Of a stretch of DNA of 64,000 bases, positions 47,116-55,623 are shown in pieces; within the stretch, counting starts at the first letter, position 1; each line of letters begins with the position of its first letter. The translations under genes were made by a program, and so were the position numbers. The notes beneath the pieces were generated by a model. It had not been told where the DNA came from. It did not search any database and was given only the letters and a program-made list of their open reading frames with translations. Source of the DNA: Nesterenkonia natronophila (lineage in GTDB: Bacteria > Actinomycetota > Actinomycetes > Actinomycetales > Micrococcaceae); contig NZ_QYZP01000002.1 of NCBI RefSeq assembly GCF_003595215.1, positions 496,001 through 560,000 of the forward strand, written 5' to 3'.

Positions 47116-47790
47116 TTAAGTATTCTTCGCATGAATATTTACAGAAGCGATGATAAGGATAGCGACGAGTACACTTAGAATCGGTAGGCCCAGAGCCAGC
47201 TTGCCAAGGTAAGCGCTCGATACCCCTCCGAGAATGGCCCCTAGTACCAGTGAAGCGACGCTTACTGATGAAACCAATCCCGATTCAGATAACGGTGCGC
47301 GGGTCGCAAGACGCTCCCAAAACTGCGTGATCGCACCGGTCAGATATGTAACAGAAACGCTACTTCCTATTCTTCTGACAGCAGTTGCCATAATTCCCAT
47401 CGCAAGTGCCAGCAAGAAGAATAGGAAAGGTAATGCATTGGTGTCCTCACCAAATGCCGCCAGAAACGCGAGTGAAGCTATCAGCAGGATGCACGTAACA
47501 CTTAGACTCAAGACCATGCGCGACGGCCATCGCCTGAGGTGAAAGAGATCAGAGTAGCCTCGGACGATACGAGCACCCACGAAAACGCCAAATACGTAGC
47601 CTGCCAAAGCGCCACATAACACCACAAGCTGCTGCAACGAGCCGGAGGCAACAGCCACACCAAATAGAATTATATTGCCGGTCATGATACTTGCGAAAGC
47701 TTTGTCGAATAGACTAAAAAGCGTCCCATCCAATGAACCAGCTGTGAAAGCTAATAATGATAAGACGCTGATACTTCTAGATTTATTCAC
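47116..47790 (-). CDS. YoaK/DUF1275 family membrane protein
   Basis: 224 aa with six or so membrane helices. The LLAFTAGSLDGTLF opening and ASIMTGNIILFGVA are the DUF1275 signature. Function of the family is unknown. The GTG at 47790 is chosen because longer frames overlap the GntR gene and lack hydrophobic character. Codon use is AT-richer than in the first 45 kb (ATA, TTA and AAT are frequent), matching the tct genes next to it. Confidence 0.8.
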   Translation of the reverse strand: MNKSRSISVLSLLAFTAGSLDGTLFSLFDKAFASIMTGNIILFGVAVASGSLQQLVVLCGALAGYVFGVFVGARIVRGYSDLFHLRRWPSRMVLSLSVTCILLIASLAFLAAFGEDTNALPFLFFLLALAMGIMATAVRRIGSSVSVTYLTGAITQFWERLATRAPLSESGLVSSVSVASLVLGAILGGVSSAYLGKLALGLPILSVLVAILIIASVNIHAKNT

Positions 47791-47821
47791 ACGGCACCCA
47801 TTTTCGGAATCGTAACCACAT

Positions 47822-48481
47822 CTAATTGTCTGCTGGCAGAAATGTCTCGAACGTAGCACCAGCGTGCTCAGACGCTAGTCTCTGTGCCTCCTTGCCGTCC
47901 CTGGCAAGCACGGCACGGTAGATCGCTTCGTGCTCTCGGGCAGACATGGCGATTCGTTGGACCACAGCCGCCCCGTAATACAGCTCCACGTACCCAAGAA
48001 TTCGTGAATAGAGCCGAATGATCACTGAGTTTCGGGTACAAGCCGCCATCATCCTGTGAAACTCAGTGTTTATATCGAGAAACTTAGTCAGATCGTCTCG
48101 AGAGGATGCTTCGTAACCCGCCCGAACCAGATCATCTAGGGATTCAAGGTCTGCCTCTGTCCTGCGGGAGGCAGCCAACAGAGCAATCTGAGGCTCCAGC
48201 ATGAGTCGCGCCTCGAAGACTTCCTGGGCTTCCTCTTCAGTGCGCGAACTGACAAAAGCACCACGTTTAGGAATGAAGTAGACCCAGCCCTCGACCTCGA
48301 GAGAGCGCAAAGCTTCTCGAACGGGGATGGCGCTAACTTCGAGGTCACGGGACACCCGGTCCACGTTAATGCGTTGGTCCGGCTCAAACTGTCCGCGGAT
48401 GATGCCATCCCGGATGGCTACTTGCACTCTGTTGCTCACTGAAGCGGCACCCTCATCGCGAGACTTCCTGGTTGTTGTCAC
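47822..48481 (-). CDS. GntR-family regulator, FCD (FadR) subgroup
   Basis: 219 aa. The N-terminal winged helix has RVQVAIRDGIIRGQFEPDQRINVDRVSRDLEVSAIPVREALRSLEVEGWV (partly quoted from residues 17-65), followed by an all-helical FCD ligand domain with the likely metal ligands D, H and H in DINTEFHRMM and the final SEHAGA. It is divergent from tctCBA, and a palindrome lies inside the tctC promoter, so it is the probable repressor responding to a transported carboxylate. Confidence 0.9.
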   Translation of the reverse strand: MTTTRKSRDEGAASVSNRVQVAIRDGIIRGQFEPDQRINVDRVSRDLEVSAIPVREALRSLEVEGWVYFIPKRGAFVSSRTEEEAQEVFEARLMLEPQIALLAASRRTEADLESLDDLVRAGYEASSRDDLTKFLDINTEFHRMMAACTRNSVIIRLYSRILGYVELYYGAAVVQRIAMSAREHEAIYRAVLARDGKEAQRLASEHAGATFETFLPADN

Positions 48482-48524
48482 CTTGCAGACTCCTCCAAAT
48501 CGGTAGCAGCTTCACCGAGACCTG

Positions 48525-48553
48525 TTGCCAGTGATTCTAGAATCTTATAGTAT
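48525..48553 (+). promoter_or_regulatory. tct promoter with embedded operator palindrome
   Basis: -35 TTGCCA at 48525-48530 and -10 TAGTAT at 48548-48553 are separated by 17 bp. The spacer contains the perfect 12-bp palindrome GATTCTAGAATC at 48533-48544, an ideal place for the divergent GntR protein to block RNA polymerase. Confidence 0.65.
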
Positions 48554-48672
48554 CTGATTCGAAGTGAAGCAGATCACTCGCGAAAATGAACCACTCGGTG
48601 GCTTCTCAATACGCGTCTCCTTCGGCGTGGATCAACACACGAGTCGTCCCCGCCATATGAAAGGACTGCACC

Positions 48673-49644
48673 ATGGTGAGTATCAAGACGAAATTGGCCG
48701 CGTGCGTAAGTATTGCCTCGCTAGGCCTCGTAGCATGCGGCGGAGACTCCGAAGACAATGAGTACCCCTCGGAAGGCCTGACGTTCGTTATTCCCTACGA
48801 GCCAGGAGGGGGAACGGACATCATCTTTCGAGCAGCTATAACCCAACTCGAGGACGAGCTCGGTCAGCCTGTGGTGCCGCGCAACGTTCCCGGGGCCTCC
48901 GCAACCAATGGGTCGCGGGAGGTGAAGGATTCTGAACCGGACGGTTACACGCTATTGGGCACGCACGAAACTGTGATCCAGACCAATATTGCCGGTGTCT
49001 CAGACTACTCACACGACGCATTCGAACCTGTGGCACTGCTGACGGAAACGCCCATTATTGCAACGGTGGGCGCTGACACCGGCTGGGAGTCCGCTGATGA
49101 TTTCGTCCAAGAAGTGCGTGACAACCCTGGCGAAGTGTCTTGGGGGATCACGACAGGCTCCACGAGCCACTTCTTCGCCCAAATGATGCTCGATGAACTA
49201 GACCTACCCGCGGACTCGCTCAACTTCGTCAATTACGTGGGAACAACAGACGCTCTCACGGCAGTGCAGAGCGGAGAAATCGCTGGCGTGTATGCAGACT
49301 CAGCGGCCGCAGAGTCTCAGTTTGAAACAGGAGCCGTAACCTCAATTGGAGTTGCGCACACCGAAAGGCTCGAGGCGCTTCCGGACGCTGAAACCTTCGA
49401 AGAGCAAGGCTACGACTTCACGTACAGCACGGCCAGGGGAGTGTTCGCCCCTGAGGGGACTCCGCCTGAGATCGTAGAGCAGCTCAGCGATGCCTTTGAA
49501 ATTGTCACCAACGACCCTGAGTTCCAAGAGCAGGTTGCTGGATTCGGAACCGAGACTTCATTTCTTCCACATGACGAATACGCGGACTTCCTGGAAGAGC
49601 TTGAGGAGAGTTACAACGAACTGGCGGAAGACATGACCTTCTAG
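48673..49644 (+). CDS. tctC: Tripartite tricarboxylate transporter substrate-binding lipoprotein
   Basis: 323 aa. Lipoprotein signal with lipobox LVAC and C22 as the lipid anchor. The mature part matches TctC/BugT extracytoplasmic binding proteins: FVIPYEPGGGTDIIFR, the carboxylate-binding loop, and PDGYTLLGTHE. It binds a dicarboxylate, tricarboxylate or similar ligand outside the membrane and hands it to TctAB. AAAGGA precedes the ATG. First gene of the tctCBA set. Confidence 0.92.
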   Translation: MVSIKTKLAACVSIASLGLVACGGDSEDNEYPSEGLTFVIPYEPGGGTDIIFRAAITQLEDELGQPVVPRNVPGASATNGSREVKDSEPDGYTLLGTHETVIQTNIAGVSDYSHDAFEPVALLTETPIIATVGADTGWESADDFVQEVRDNPGEVSWGITTGSTSHFFAQMMLDELDLPADSLNFVNYVGTTDALTAVQSGEIAGVYADSAAAESQFETGAVTSIGVAHTERLEALPDAETFEEQGYDFTYSTARGVFAPEGTPPEIVEQLSDAFEIVTNDPEFQEQVAGFGTETSFLPHDEYADFLEELEESYNELAEDMTF

Positions 49645-49646
49645 TC

Positions 49647-50141
49647 ATGACCACAACTCCCAGCAATAAGGTCAGCACTCAGGACAGGCTCTTCGCTGGA
49701 GTGGTGGTTCTTCTAGCCCTCGTAGCGTATTGGCAGACATTGAAATTTTCAGCCGGTTACGGTTTGGGAAGTGTAAACGAGCCTGAAACATATCCTCGTT
49801 TACTGATTTTTGGTCTGGTGGCCTTAGGCATACTTGTAGCTCTCAGGCCCCGGCGCGGTGTTGACGAAGATGAGCCACGGGGTGTTCGCGCCATGCTCGA
49901 GACTGTCCGGGAAAGACATGCCAAACCAGCTCTGGTCGTAGCGCTGTTCGTCGTCTATCTGCTCTTACTCGAGCCACTCGGCTTCGTATACGCATCGATT
50001 TTCTTTCTCCTATCCTGCCAGGTGGTGTTGATGCAAAAGCGTAGCCCTAAGGCCTTGCTAATCGTTTCAGTGATATCTGTGGGACTGCCGTTTGCTTTGG
50101 AGTACATATTCACCGACGTGCTTCGTATATTCCTGCCATGA
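49647..50141 (+). CDS. tctB: Tripartite tricarboxylate transporter small membrane subunit
   Basis: 164 aa with four membrane helices, the size and pattern of TctB (short hydrophilic loop after helix 2, PKALLIVSVISVGLPFALEYIF in the last helices, in part). It pairs with TctA in the membrane. Starts two bases behind the tctC stop. Confidence 0.88.
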   Translation: MTTTPSNKVSTQDRLFAGVVVLLALVAYWQTLKFSAGYGLGSVNEPETYPRLLIFGLVALGILVALRPRRGVDEDEPRGVRAMLETVRERHAKPALVVALFVVYLLLLEPLGFVYASIFFLLSCQVVLMQKRSPKALLIVSVISVGLPFALEYIFTDVLRIFLP

Positions 50142-50162
50142 GACCGCCAATAAAGGTATAAA

Positions 50163-51677
50163 ATGGATTTCTTTATATTAAGCGCATTGGATGAGGTCTT
50201 CACCCTGCCCGTGCTTCTCACGATGCTTGTCGGAACTATGTTCGGCATCACCGCCGGAATAATCCCCGGATTCACAGTCACTATGGGGGTCGTGTTGGCG
50301 TTCCCCTTCACGTTTGGTATGGACCCGGTGCAGGGCATAGCACTGATGATTTCAGTGCTTGTGGGGGGGTACTCAGGTGGAGTCGTGTCAAGCGTATTGC
50401 TGGGCATCCCAGGTACCGCCTCATCAATAGCAACAACTTTCGATGGTTATCCGCTAGCCATTCGTGGTGAACCTGGTCGCGCGCTCGGGCTAGGCATTAT
50501 CTCGTCGTTCTTCGGCAACATTATTGGGTTGGCAATTTTAGTCTTCTTGGCTCCTCTAATTGCCAGGTTCAGCTTAAATTTCGGGCCTTGGGAAATAACT
50601 CTTGTCATCCTTCTCGCTCTAGGGCTGGTGGGCAGCTTGTCCCATGGCGCGTTGGTCTTGGGCTGGATCTCGGCAGGGTTGGGACTATTGGTAGCGACCG
50701 TTGGAATATCGCCTACGGGATCCGTACGATTCGACTTCGGGTTTCCTCAGATGACTGGTGGCTTTGAGCTTCTCCCCGTATTGGTCGGGGCGTTTGCCTT
50801 CTCCCAGCTGCTGACGCGATTCGACAAGAACGAGACAGAGGCCAACGGCGGTGTAGCTGAAGTCCCCGAAGAAGTAGACCGCAAGATAAAGATACCTTAC
50901 GTTCAGGTTGTAAAAGATATAATAGGCCAGAAAATGAACGTGCTTCGGTCCAGTGTTATTGGTTCGTCGATTGGTGCACTGCCGGCGGTCGGAGCCACAA
51001 CCTCAACATTTATTGCCTACGACCAGGCTCGACGCACCTCTAAGGATCCAGAGTCATTCGGCAAGGGCAATCCCCGCGGACTCGTCGCAGCCGAAACCTC
51101 GAATAATGCCACCCTCAGCGGGGTGCTCGTGCCGACTCTGACGTTGGGTATCCCTGGGGATATCACCATGGCCATTATGTTCGGAGTCCTCATGATGTAT
51201 GGTCTCCAGCCGGGGCCGGCCCTTTTCGCGGAGCAACCGGTACTTATGGGATCGATTTACCTGGGATTGTTTATCTCCGGCATTATGATGATTTTACTGA
51301 TGCTTTTCTTAGCAAGATATCTTGTTAAAATCGCCGGAATGCCAGTATGGACAATCGTTCCCATCGTGTTGATGTTGTCGACTGTTGGCACCTTTGCTTT
51401 GAATAACCGTATGTTCGATGTGTGGTCAATGCTCGCCTTTGGGATAATGGGCTACTATATGACTCGTATCGGTGTACCCTTGACGCCTTTTGTGCTAGGG
51501 GTGATTCTCGGCCCTGTCTTGGAGCTCAATTTAGTCAGGTCGGTCGAACTAGACCCGACATTCGCCAGTTATGTCACGCGGCCCATAAGCCTGAGCATCC
51601 TTGTGGTTGCCCTCGTAGTTGTCCTGATTTATGTTCTGCGACAGCGTAAGCGACCCCATACGCCTCAGCCGACATAG
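50163..51677 (+). CDS. tctA: Tripartite tricarboxylate transporter large membrane subunit
   Basis: 504 aa with 11-12 membrane helices. The GIIPGFTVTMGVVLAFPFTFGM and GGVVSSVLLGIPGTASSIATTFDGYP motifs are the TctA signature, as is the second GVLVPTLTLGIPGDITMA repeat. It carries the substrate with sodium or protons. Codon use is AT-richer than the chromosome average in this window. Confidence 0.93.
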   Translation: MDFFILSALDEVFTLPVLLTMLVGTMFGITAGIIPGFTVTMGVVLAFPFTFGMDPVQGIALMISVLVGGYSGGVVSSVLLGIPGTASSIATTFDGYPLAIRGEPGRALGLGIISSFFGNIIGLAILVFLAPLIARFSLNFGPWEITLVILLALGLVGSLSHGALVLGWISAGLGLLVATVGISPTGSVRFDFGFPQMTGGFELLPVLVGAFAFSQLLTRFDKNETEANGGVAEVPEEVDRKIKIPYVQVVKDIIGQKMNVLRSSVIGSSIGALPAVGATTSTFIAYDQARRTSKDPESFGKGNPRGLVAAETSNNATLSGVLVPTLTLGIPGDITMAIMFGVLMMYGLQPGPALFAEQPVLMGSIYLGLFISGIMMILLMLFLARYLVKIAGMPVWTIVPIVLMLSTVGTFALNNRMFDVWSMLAFGIMGYYMTRIGVPLTPFVLGVILGPVLELNLVRSVELDPTFASYVTRPISLSILVVALVVVLIYVLRQRKRPHTPQPT

Positions 51678-51828
51678 CGCCTTGGGCGCTTAGGTTGTCA
51701 GTTCTGCAGCGAACTGACTGGGCATCCCTCAGCTCACATCCTCTCGATCATGTGTGTCTTCGCCACCCCCGGACATCCGCCAGCTTCAATCAAATTTCGT
51801 CTACCGATACCAGAACCAGGAGAACACC

Positions 51829-53376
51829 ATGTCATCCCACCATTCCCAGGGGGCCGTCGCTACATCCCACTACTTGGCGACCGAAGCTGGGGCGGACGCG
51901 CTCAGGGCGGGCGGAAACGCAATTGATGCTGCGATCTCAGCGGCCGCTGCGCTGTGCGTACTGTATCCGAACAACGTCGCCCTGGGTGGTGACATGGTTG
52001 CTGTGGTTCGAAGTCCCTCCGGTAAGGTTCAGTTTGTCAACGCGACGGGACCAGCGGCCGCAGATCAATCCCTCGAGTCTCTGCGTACCAAACACGGGAA
52101 GAAGATGCCTGAGCGTGGTCTTGACACCATCACTCTGCCGGGCGGCGTGCGAGGTTGGCAAAAACTAAGCGACCTTGGGGGAGTGCTCACCTGGGCCCAG
52201 CGTTTAGAAGCTGCCCGCAACTTCGCTGCCGCAGGTGCTCCAGTCGCGTCCTCCGTTGCTAAGGCCTTGCAGACGAACAAAGAGCTATTGTCGTCTGACA
52301 ACGGCGCTCGAGGCGTCTTCTTCTCTGACGGAGAACCACTAGCACGCGGGGAGACCCTGGTCCAACCTGCGCTGGCTGGCTCCTTTGATGCGCTCATCGC
52401 GCGCGGTCCCGAGGATTTCTATGTTGGCGAGCTCAGCCGGAGGTGGAGAGAGGGGCTCCAGCATCTAGGCCGGCGCATCTCCGCTCAGGAGGCAGCAGAG
52501 TATGCACCCACAGTTGAGTCTCCGATGACGGCGGACGTCATGGGGCTGCGGATCTACACCGGTGGTCCGAATACTCAGGGCTTTTCGTTACTACGCACGA
52601 TGCAAAAATTGGCGCAGGAAGGAGTAAAGGCTCCACTGGGTGCCGACGCAAATCGCCTCGCTGGCTTCTTTGACGAAGGGAACAGGATTCGTGATGCGCA
52701 CTTGGCGGATCCCCGATCAATGTCCATCACAGGGGAGGAGCTCCTGACAGTTTCCGCACCAGATTGGGCCCCCATTCTGCCGCCCGCCACGGGGGATACA
52801 GTCGGGCTCTCGGCCGTCAGCTCGGACGGTTGGGCTATCTCCCTGGTTCAATCCTTATTCAAAGGCTTCGGGTCAGGGATCCTGGAACCAGAAACGGGCA
52901 TCTTGTTTCAGAACCGCGGAGCATCCTATTCCCTTGACCCCGCCCACCCGGCCGCCATCAAGCCAGGGATGCGGCCGCCCCACACGCTCATGCCAGTGGT
53001 TGTTGAGGAGGCAGGTCGTCTGAAGTACGTGAATGCAACGATGGGTGGACAAGCTCAGCCTCAGATACATGCGCAGCTTCTTCTCCAGCTGCTAGCGGGT
53101 CGGTCACCCCAGGAAGCGACCTCATCTCCGCGTTGGATCACAGGGGTCAAGACCGAGTCGGACCCCGTGACCCCTCTCATAATGGAGGCCGATTTAGATG
53201 AGGAGGCGCGCTCAGTGCTGGATACATCAGATTATGGAGTCACTCGCGTCCCGCCACGAGACGAAAAACTGGGCCATTCCAACGTGATTGAGATTTCTGC
53301 TGATAGTGCTGAGCACACTGTGTATCGTGCTTCTAGTGATCCTCGTTCGGATGGCTCTGCCGTAATCGTCAGGTGA
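51829..53376 (+). CDS. Gamma-glutamyltransferase family hydrolase, cytoplasmic
   Basis: 515 aa of the Ntn-hydrolase gamma-glutamyltransferase family. The autoprocessing nucleophile is T324 in GDTVGLSAVSSDG, and the GFGSGI and MRPPHTLMPVV motifs of the small subunit are present. There is no signal peptide, so the enzyme is likely cytoplasmic, unlike classical GGT. Together with tctCBA it may hydrolyse an imported gamma-glutamyl or acylated carboxylate. AGGAG precedes the ATG; 151 bp separate it from tctA. Confidence 0.87.
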   Translation: MSSHHSQGAVATSHYLATEAGADALRAGGNAIDAAISAAAALCVLYPNNVALGGDMVAVVRSPSGKVQFVNATGPAAADQSLESLRTKHGKKMPERGLDTITLPGGVRGWQKLSDLGGVLTWAQRLEAARNFAAAGAPVASSVAKALQTNKELLSSDNGARGVFFSDGEPLARGETLVQPALAGSFDALIARGPEDFYVGELSRRWREGLQHLGRRISAQEAAEYAPTVESPMTADVMGLRIYTGGPNTQGFSLLRTMQKLAQEGVKAPLGADANRLAGFFDEGNRIRDAHLADPRSMSITGEELLTVSAPDWAPILPPATGDTVGLSAVSSDGWAISLVQSLFKGFGSGILEPETGILFQNRGASYSLDPAHPAAIKPGMRPPHTLMPVVVEEAGRLKYVNATMGGQAQPQIHAQLLLQLLAGRSPQEATSSPRWITGVKTESDPVTPLIMEADLDEEARSVLDTSDYGVTRVPPRDEKLGHSNVIEISADSAEHTVYRASSDPRSDGSAVIVR

Positions 53377-53384
53377 CAATGACG

Positions 53385-53431
53385 TCGGTGAGGCCGGCGA
53401 AGGTTAAATGATCCGCCACCGGCCTCACCGA
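53385..53431. terminator. Bidirectional terminator-like hairpin
   Basis: A perfect 13-bp stem (TCGGTGAGGCCGG and complement) with a 21-nt loop lies between the convergent GGT and lipoprotein genes. It lacks T-runs on both sides but is the only strong structure in the gap. Confidence 0.65.
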
Positions 53432-53458
53432 GCGCTACGGCGTGATCGTAATTCTTAA

Positions 53459-54310
53459 TCAGTTCTGAACCAGGGCCTCGTTCAGCGAATCGATCGCGCC
53501 TGCCACAGTCTGAACATGCATGCTCAGGCCCTCTTCGGCATCCTCGGCAGGAAGTTCTCCACTGGGGATGTCCCCGAAGAACTCACCGGCGTCGGAACGG
53601 TAGGCGTCGAGAGCCATCAAGGCTGAGTCGGCCGAGTCGTCATCGCCTTCAGCTACGGCCCCGGCGTAGTCCACAAAGTAGCCGATGTGGTCACACCACA
53701 GGTCCAGGAACGGATCGCGCTGTTCGTTTCCGGCGAGTCCACCGACCGCGTCAGCCAGTGCCACGGCATTGTCGTCGACCACACCGGCTGCGGCTTCGCT
53801 CAGGCCTTCAGCCATGGTGGCAGCGCCCATGACCATGTGATCTGCGGCCGCCTTCAGGTCTGCGAAGGCTTGCGGGTCACCGGCAGCAAGGGAATCTACG
53901 GCGGCTGCGAGGGTCTGGATGAGACCGTTGATGGACTCCTTGACGGCGTCTGCGTCGAGCGCGCCGTCGGTAGTCCGGTCAAAGAACATCCCTACGCCGT
54001 CGGCGTACTCCGTGAGGTCGGCCACGGCCTGGTCCATGCCTTCCTAGTCGCCAGCTTCTGCGGCCACGGCGTAGTCGACGAAGTAGTCGATGTGCTCCCG
54101 CCAGTTGCGCAGGAAGGACTCACGGGCGTCGTCGCCGGCGAGCTCACCGACGGCGTCGGCCAGAGCCACTGAGTTCTCGTCCACGGTCTCGGTGGCGAGC
54201 TCTTCCGGCATGGGCTCTTCGGCCTCTGCGCCGTTGTCGCCGCACGCTGCCAGTGTCAGGGCCAGGGTTAGTCCGGTTGCTGCGCCCATGGTGATTTTTG
54301 AGGTCCGCAT
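53459..54310 (-). pseudogene. Two-repeat lipoprotein interrupted by an in-frame amber codon
   Basis: One frame of 283 codons (plus stop) broken only by TAG at codon 89 (54046-54044). The N-terminus is a lipoprotein signal with lipobox LAAC. Two tandem repeats follow, each with ALADAVG-LAG----FL-LW--HI-YFVDYA and a later helix pair; the TAG sits in repeat 1 at the loop (AGD-stop-EG) where repeat 2 has DDDS. A downstream ATG at 54037 could restart translation but would lack export. AAGGAG precedes the first ATG. Function unknown; either a fresh nonsense mutation or readthrough. Confidence 0.75.
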
Positions 54311-54644
54311 TGCGTTGCTCCTTCAGTATCCGTTTTCAGGGTCATGAGGGATTCGGAGCTCCGGGCGGACTGGATGGTGAAAATCTGAAACTTCTTTTGG
54401 CAGGTGCGTCTCGAGTGAGGATCGGAGCCCTCCAAGTTGTGGCGTACGGACCTACGCTGCCGAAACCTTTGTCCCCCGTGACCGACACCGGGTCAAAGCG
54501 CACCGCCGCGTCGATTTTGCAAGAGAAGTGCTTGGGTGAAAAAGCAGGTCGCTTTTGGAAGTCTGAATCGCTTGGAAAGTGCGAAGGATGCCCCTTGCGA
54601 TAAATTCACAGAAGATCAGTTTGTCGCGTACGAGAGGCTTAAGA
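54311..54644. other. Gene-free interval between lipoprotein and SHOCT genes
   Basis: About 330 bp with no convincing gene. It holds the promoter side of both divergent genes and a fairly AT-rich stretch before 54645; no clear -35/-10 pair or repeat stands out. Confidence 0.5.
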
Positions 54645-55469
54645 ATGAAAAAACTCACTACTGGCTCCTTCGCGCCTATCTGGGGCGCGATACTAGTCAT
54701 TTTGGGTCTAAGTACGGCACTGCTGACCGGGGCGGATCGCCGCCGTAGTTGCGAAACCTTTTACACCAATCGCGGACAATATCGTCTCAGCGAATTGAGA
54801 TGTGGCGACTTGGCAACGACAACCGGTGAATACACTGGATATGCCATGCTCGGCGCTGGAGTCGCTATGGTGATCGTGGGTATCTACGTAGTCAGAAAAC
54901 GGAAGACTCACCGTGGAAATGCCCAAGGAAAACTAGGTGATGCCAGTGAATCTGCGACCCATCTTGGGCACACGATGCCCGCTAAGAACGCCGATAATCG
55001 AACATCGAGCACGAGCCACGCCCTCGGTACGGCAAGTAAAGGGCTGCTCCTGGCGCTCGCGGGTATCGTGAGCATTTCAATTGGCATAGCGGTCATAACA
55101 ACCGCTGCCGAAACAGCGCGGTCTGAATGCGAAGTTAACAACCTCACACGTGCCATGCTCGGTCAATCATCCCGGGGTCCATGCTCGGAGCTTTCCGTCG
55201 GTACCGTCGAGATCACGGGTTATTTCCTAGTCGGTGGTGGAGTGCTGGCGCTCATCGCGGGAATAGTCGTCGCACTGATCGGCTCGGGGTCGTCCCGTGC
55301 GACTAAGTCTTTGGAGACCCCGAACCCGCTTCCGCCCAGTGACGCCGCGACAAGCGTCCAGCCACCCTCTCGTAAACGCCTGGAATCGCTGTTGGAGTTG
55401 CGTGAGTCGGACTTGATCTCTGAGGAGGAATACCAGGAGCGAAGAATGCAAGTCCTGTCAGAAACTTGA
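54645..55469 (+). CDS. Membrane protein with C-terminal SHOCT domain
   Basis: 274 aa. Two pairs of membrane helices flank two short cysteine-containing extracellular loops (SCETFYTN...LRCGDLA and SECEVNN...GPCSEL), each with two cysteines that could form disulfides; the two halves look like a duplication. The C-terminal 30 residues (RLESLLELRESDLISEEEYQERR in part) are a SHOCT oligomerisation motif. The ATG at 54645 is favoured by GAGAGG upstream. Function unknown. Confidence 0.75.
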   Translation: MKKLTTGSFAPIWGAILVILGLSTALLTGADRRRSCETFYTNRGQYRLSELRCGDLATTTGEYTGYAMLGAGVAMVIVGIYVVRKRKTHRGNAQGKLGDASESATHLGHTMPAKNADNRTSSTSHALGTASKGLLLALAGIVSISIGIAVITTAAETARSECEVNNLTRAMLGQSSRGPCSELSVGTVEITGYFLVGGGVLALIAGIVVALIGSGSSRATKSLETPNPLPPSDAATSVQPPSRKRLESLLELRESDLISEEEYQERRMQVLSET

Positions 55470-55475
55470 GACTGC

Positions 55476-55494
55476 TCGCCCCCCCCGGGGGCGA
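55476..55494 (+). terminator. GC hairpin behind the SHOCT gene
   Basis: TCGCCCCC-CCC-GGGGGCGA directly follows the stop codon. No T-run, so termination efficiency is uncertain. Beyond it to 55623 nothing else is seen. Confidence 0.45.
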
Positions 55495-55623
55495 TGCAGG
55501 TCCGGCAGCGTGGTTCGGAGTTCAGGTGTTGCTACGTAGGTGTATAACAATCCGAATCAAGCGCGACATTCAGGGTAGACCTAACGAATCGATCAACTCT
55601 GACTCCTCGACTTTAACGGCCCT

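Noticed and set aside
54044..54310. Separate 88-aa lipoprotein gene
   Set aside because: The frame continues without a shift past the TAG into a matching repeat, so it is better read as the first part of one interrupted gene.
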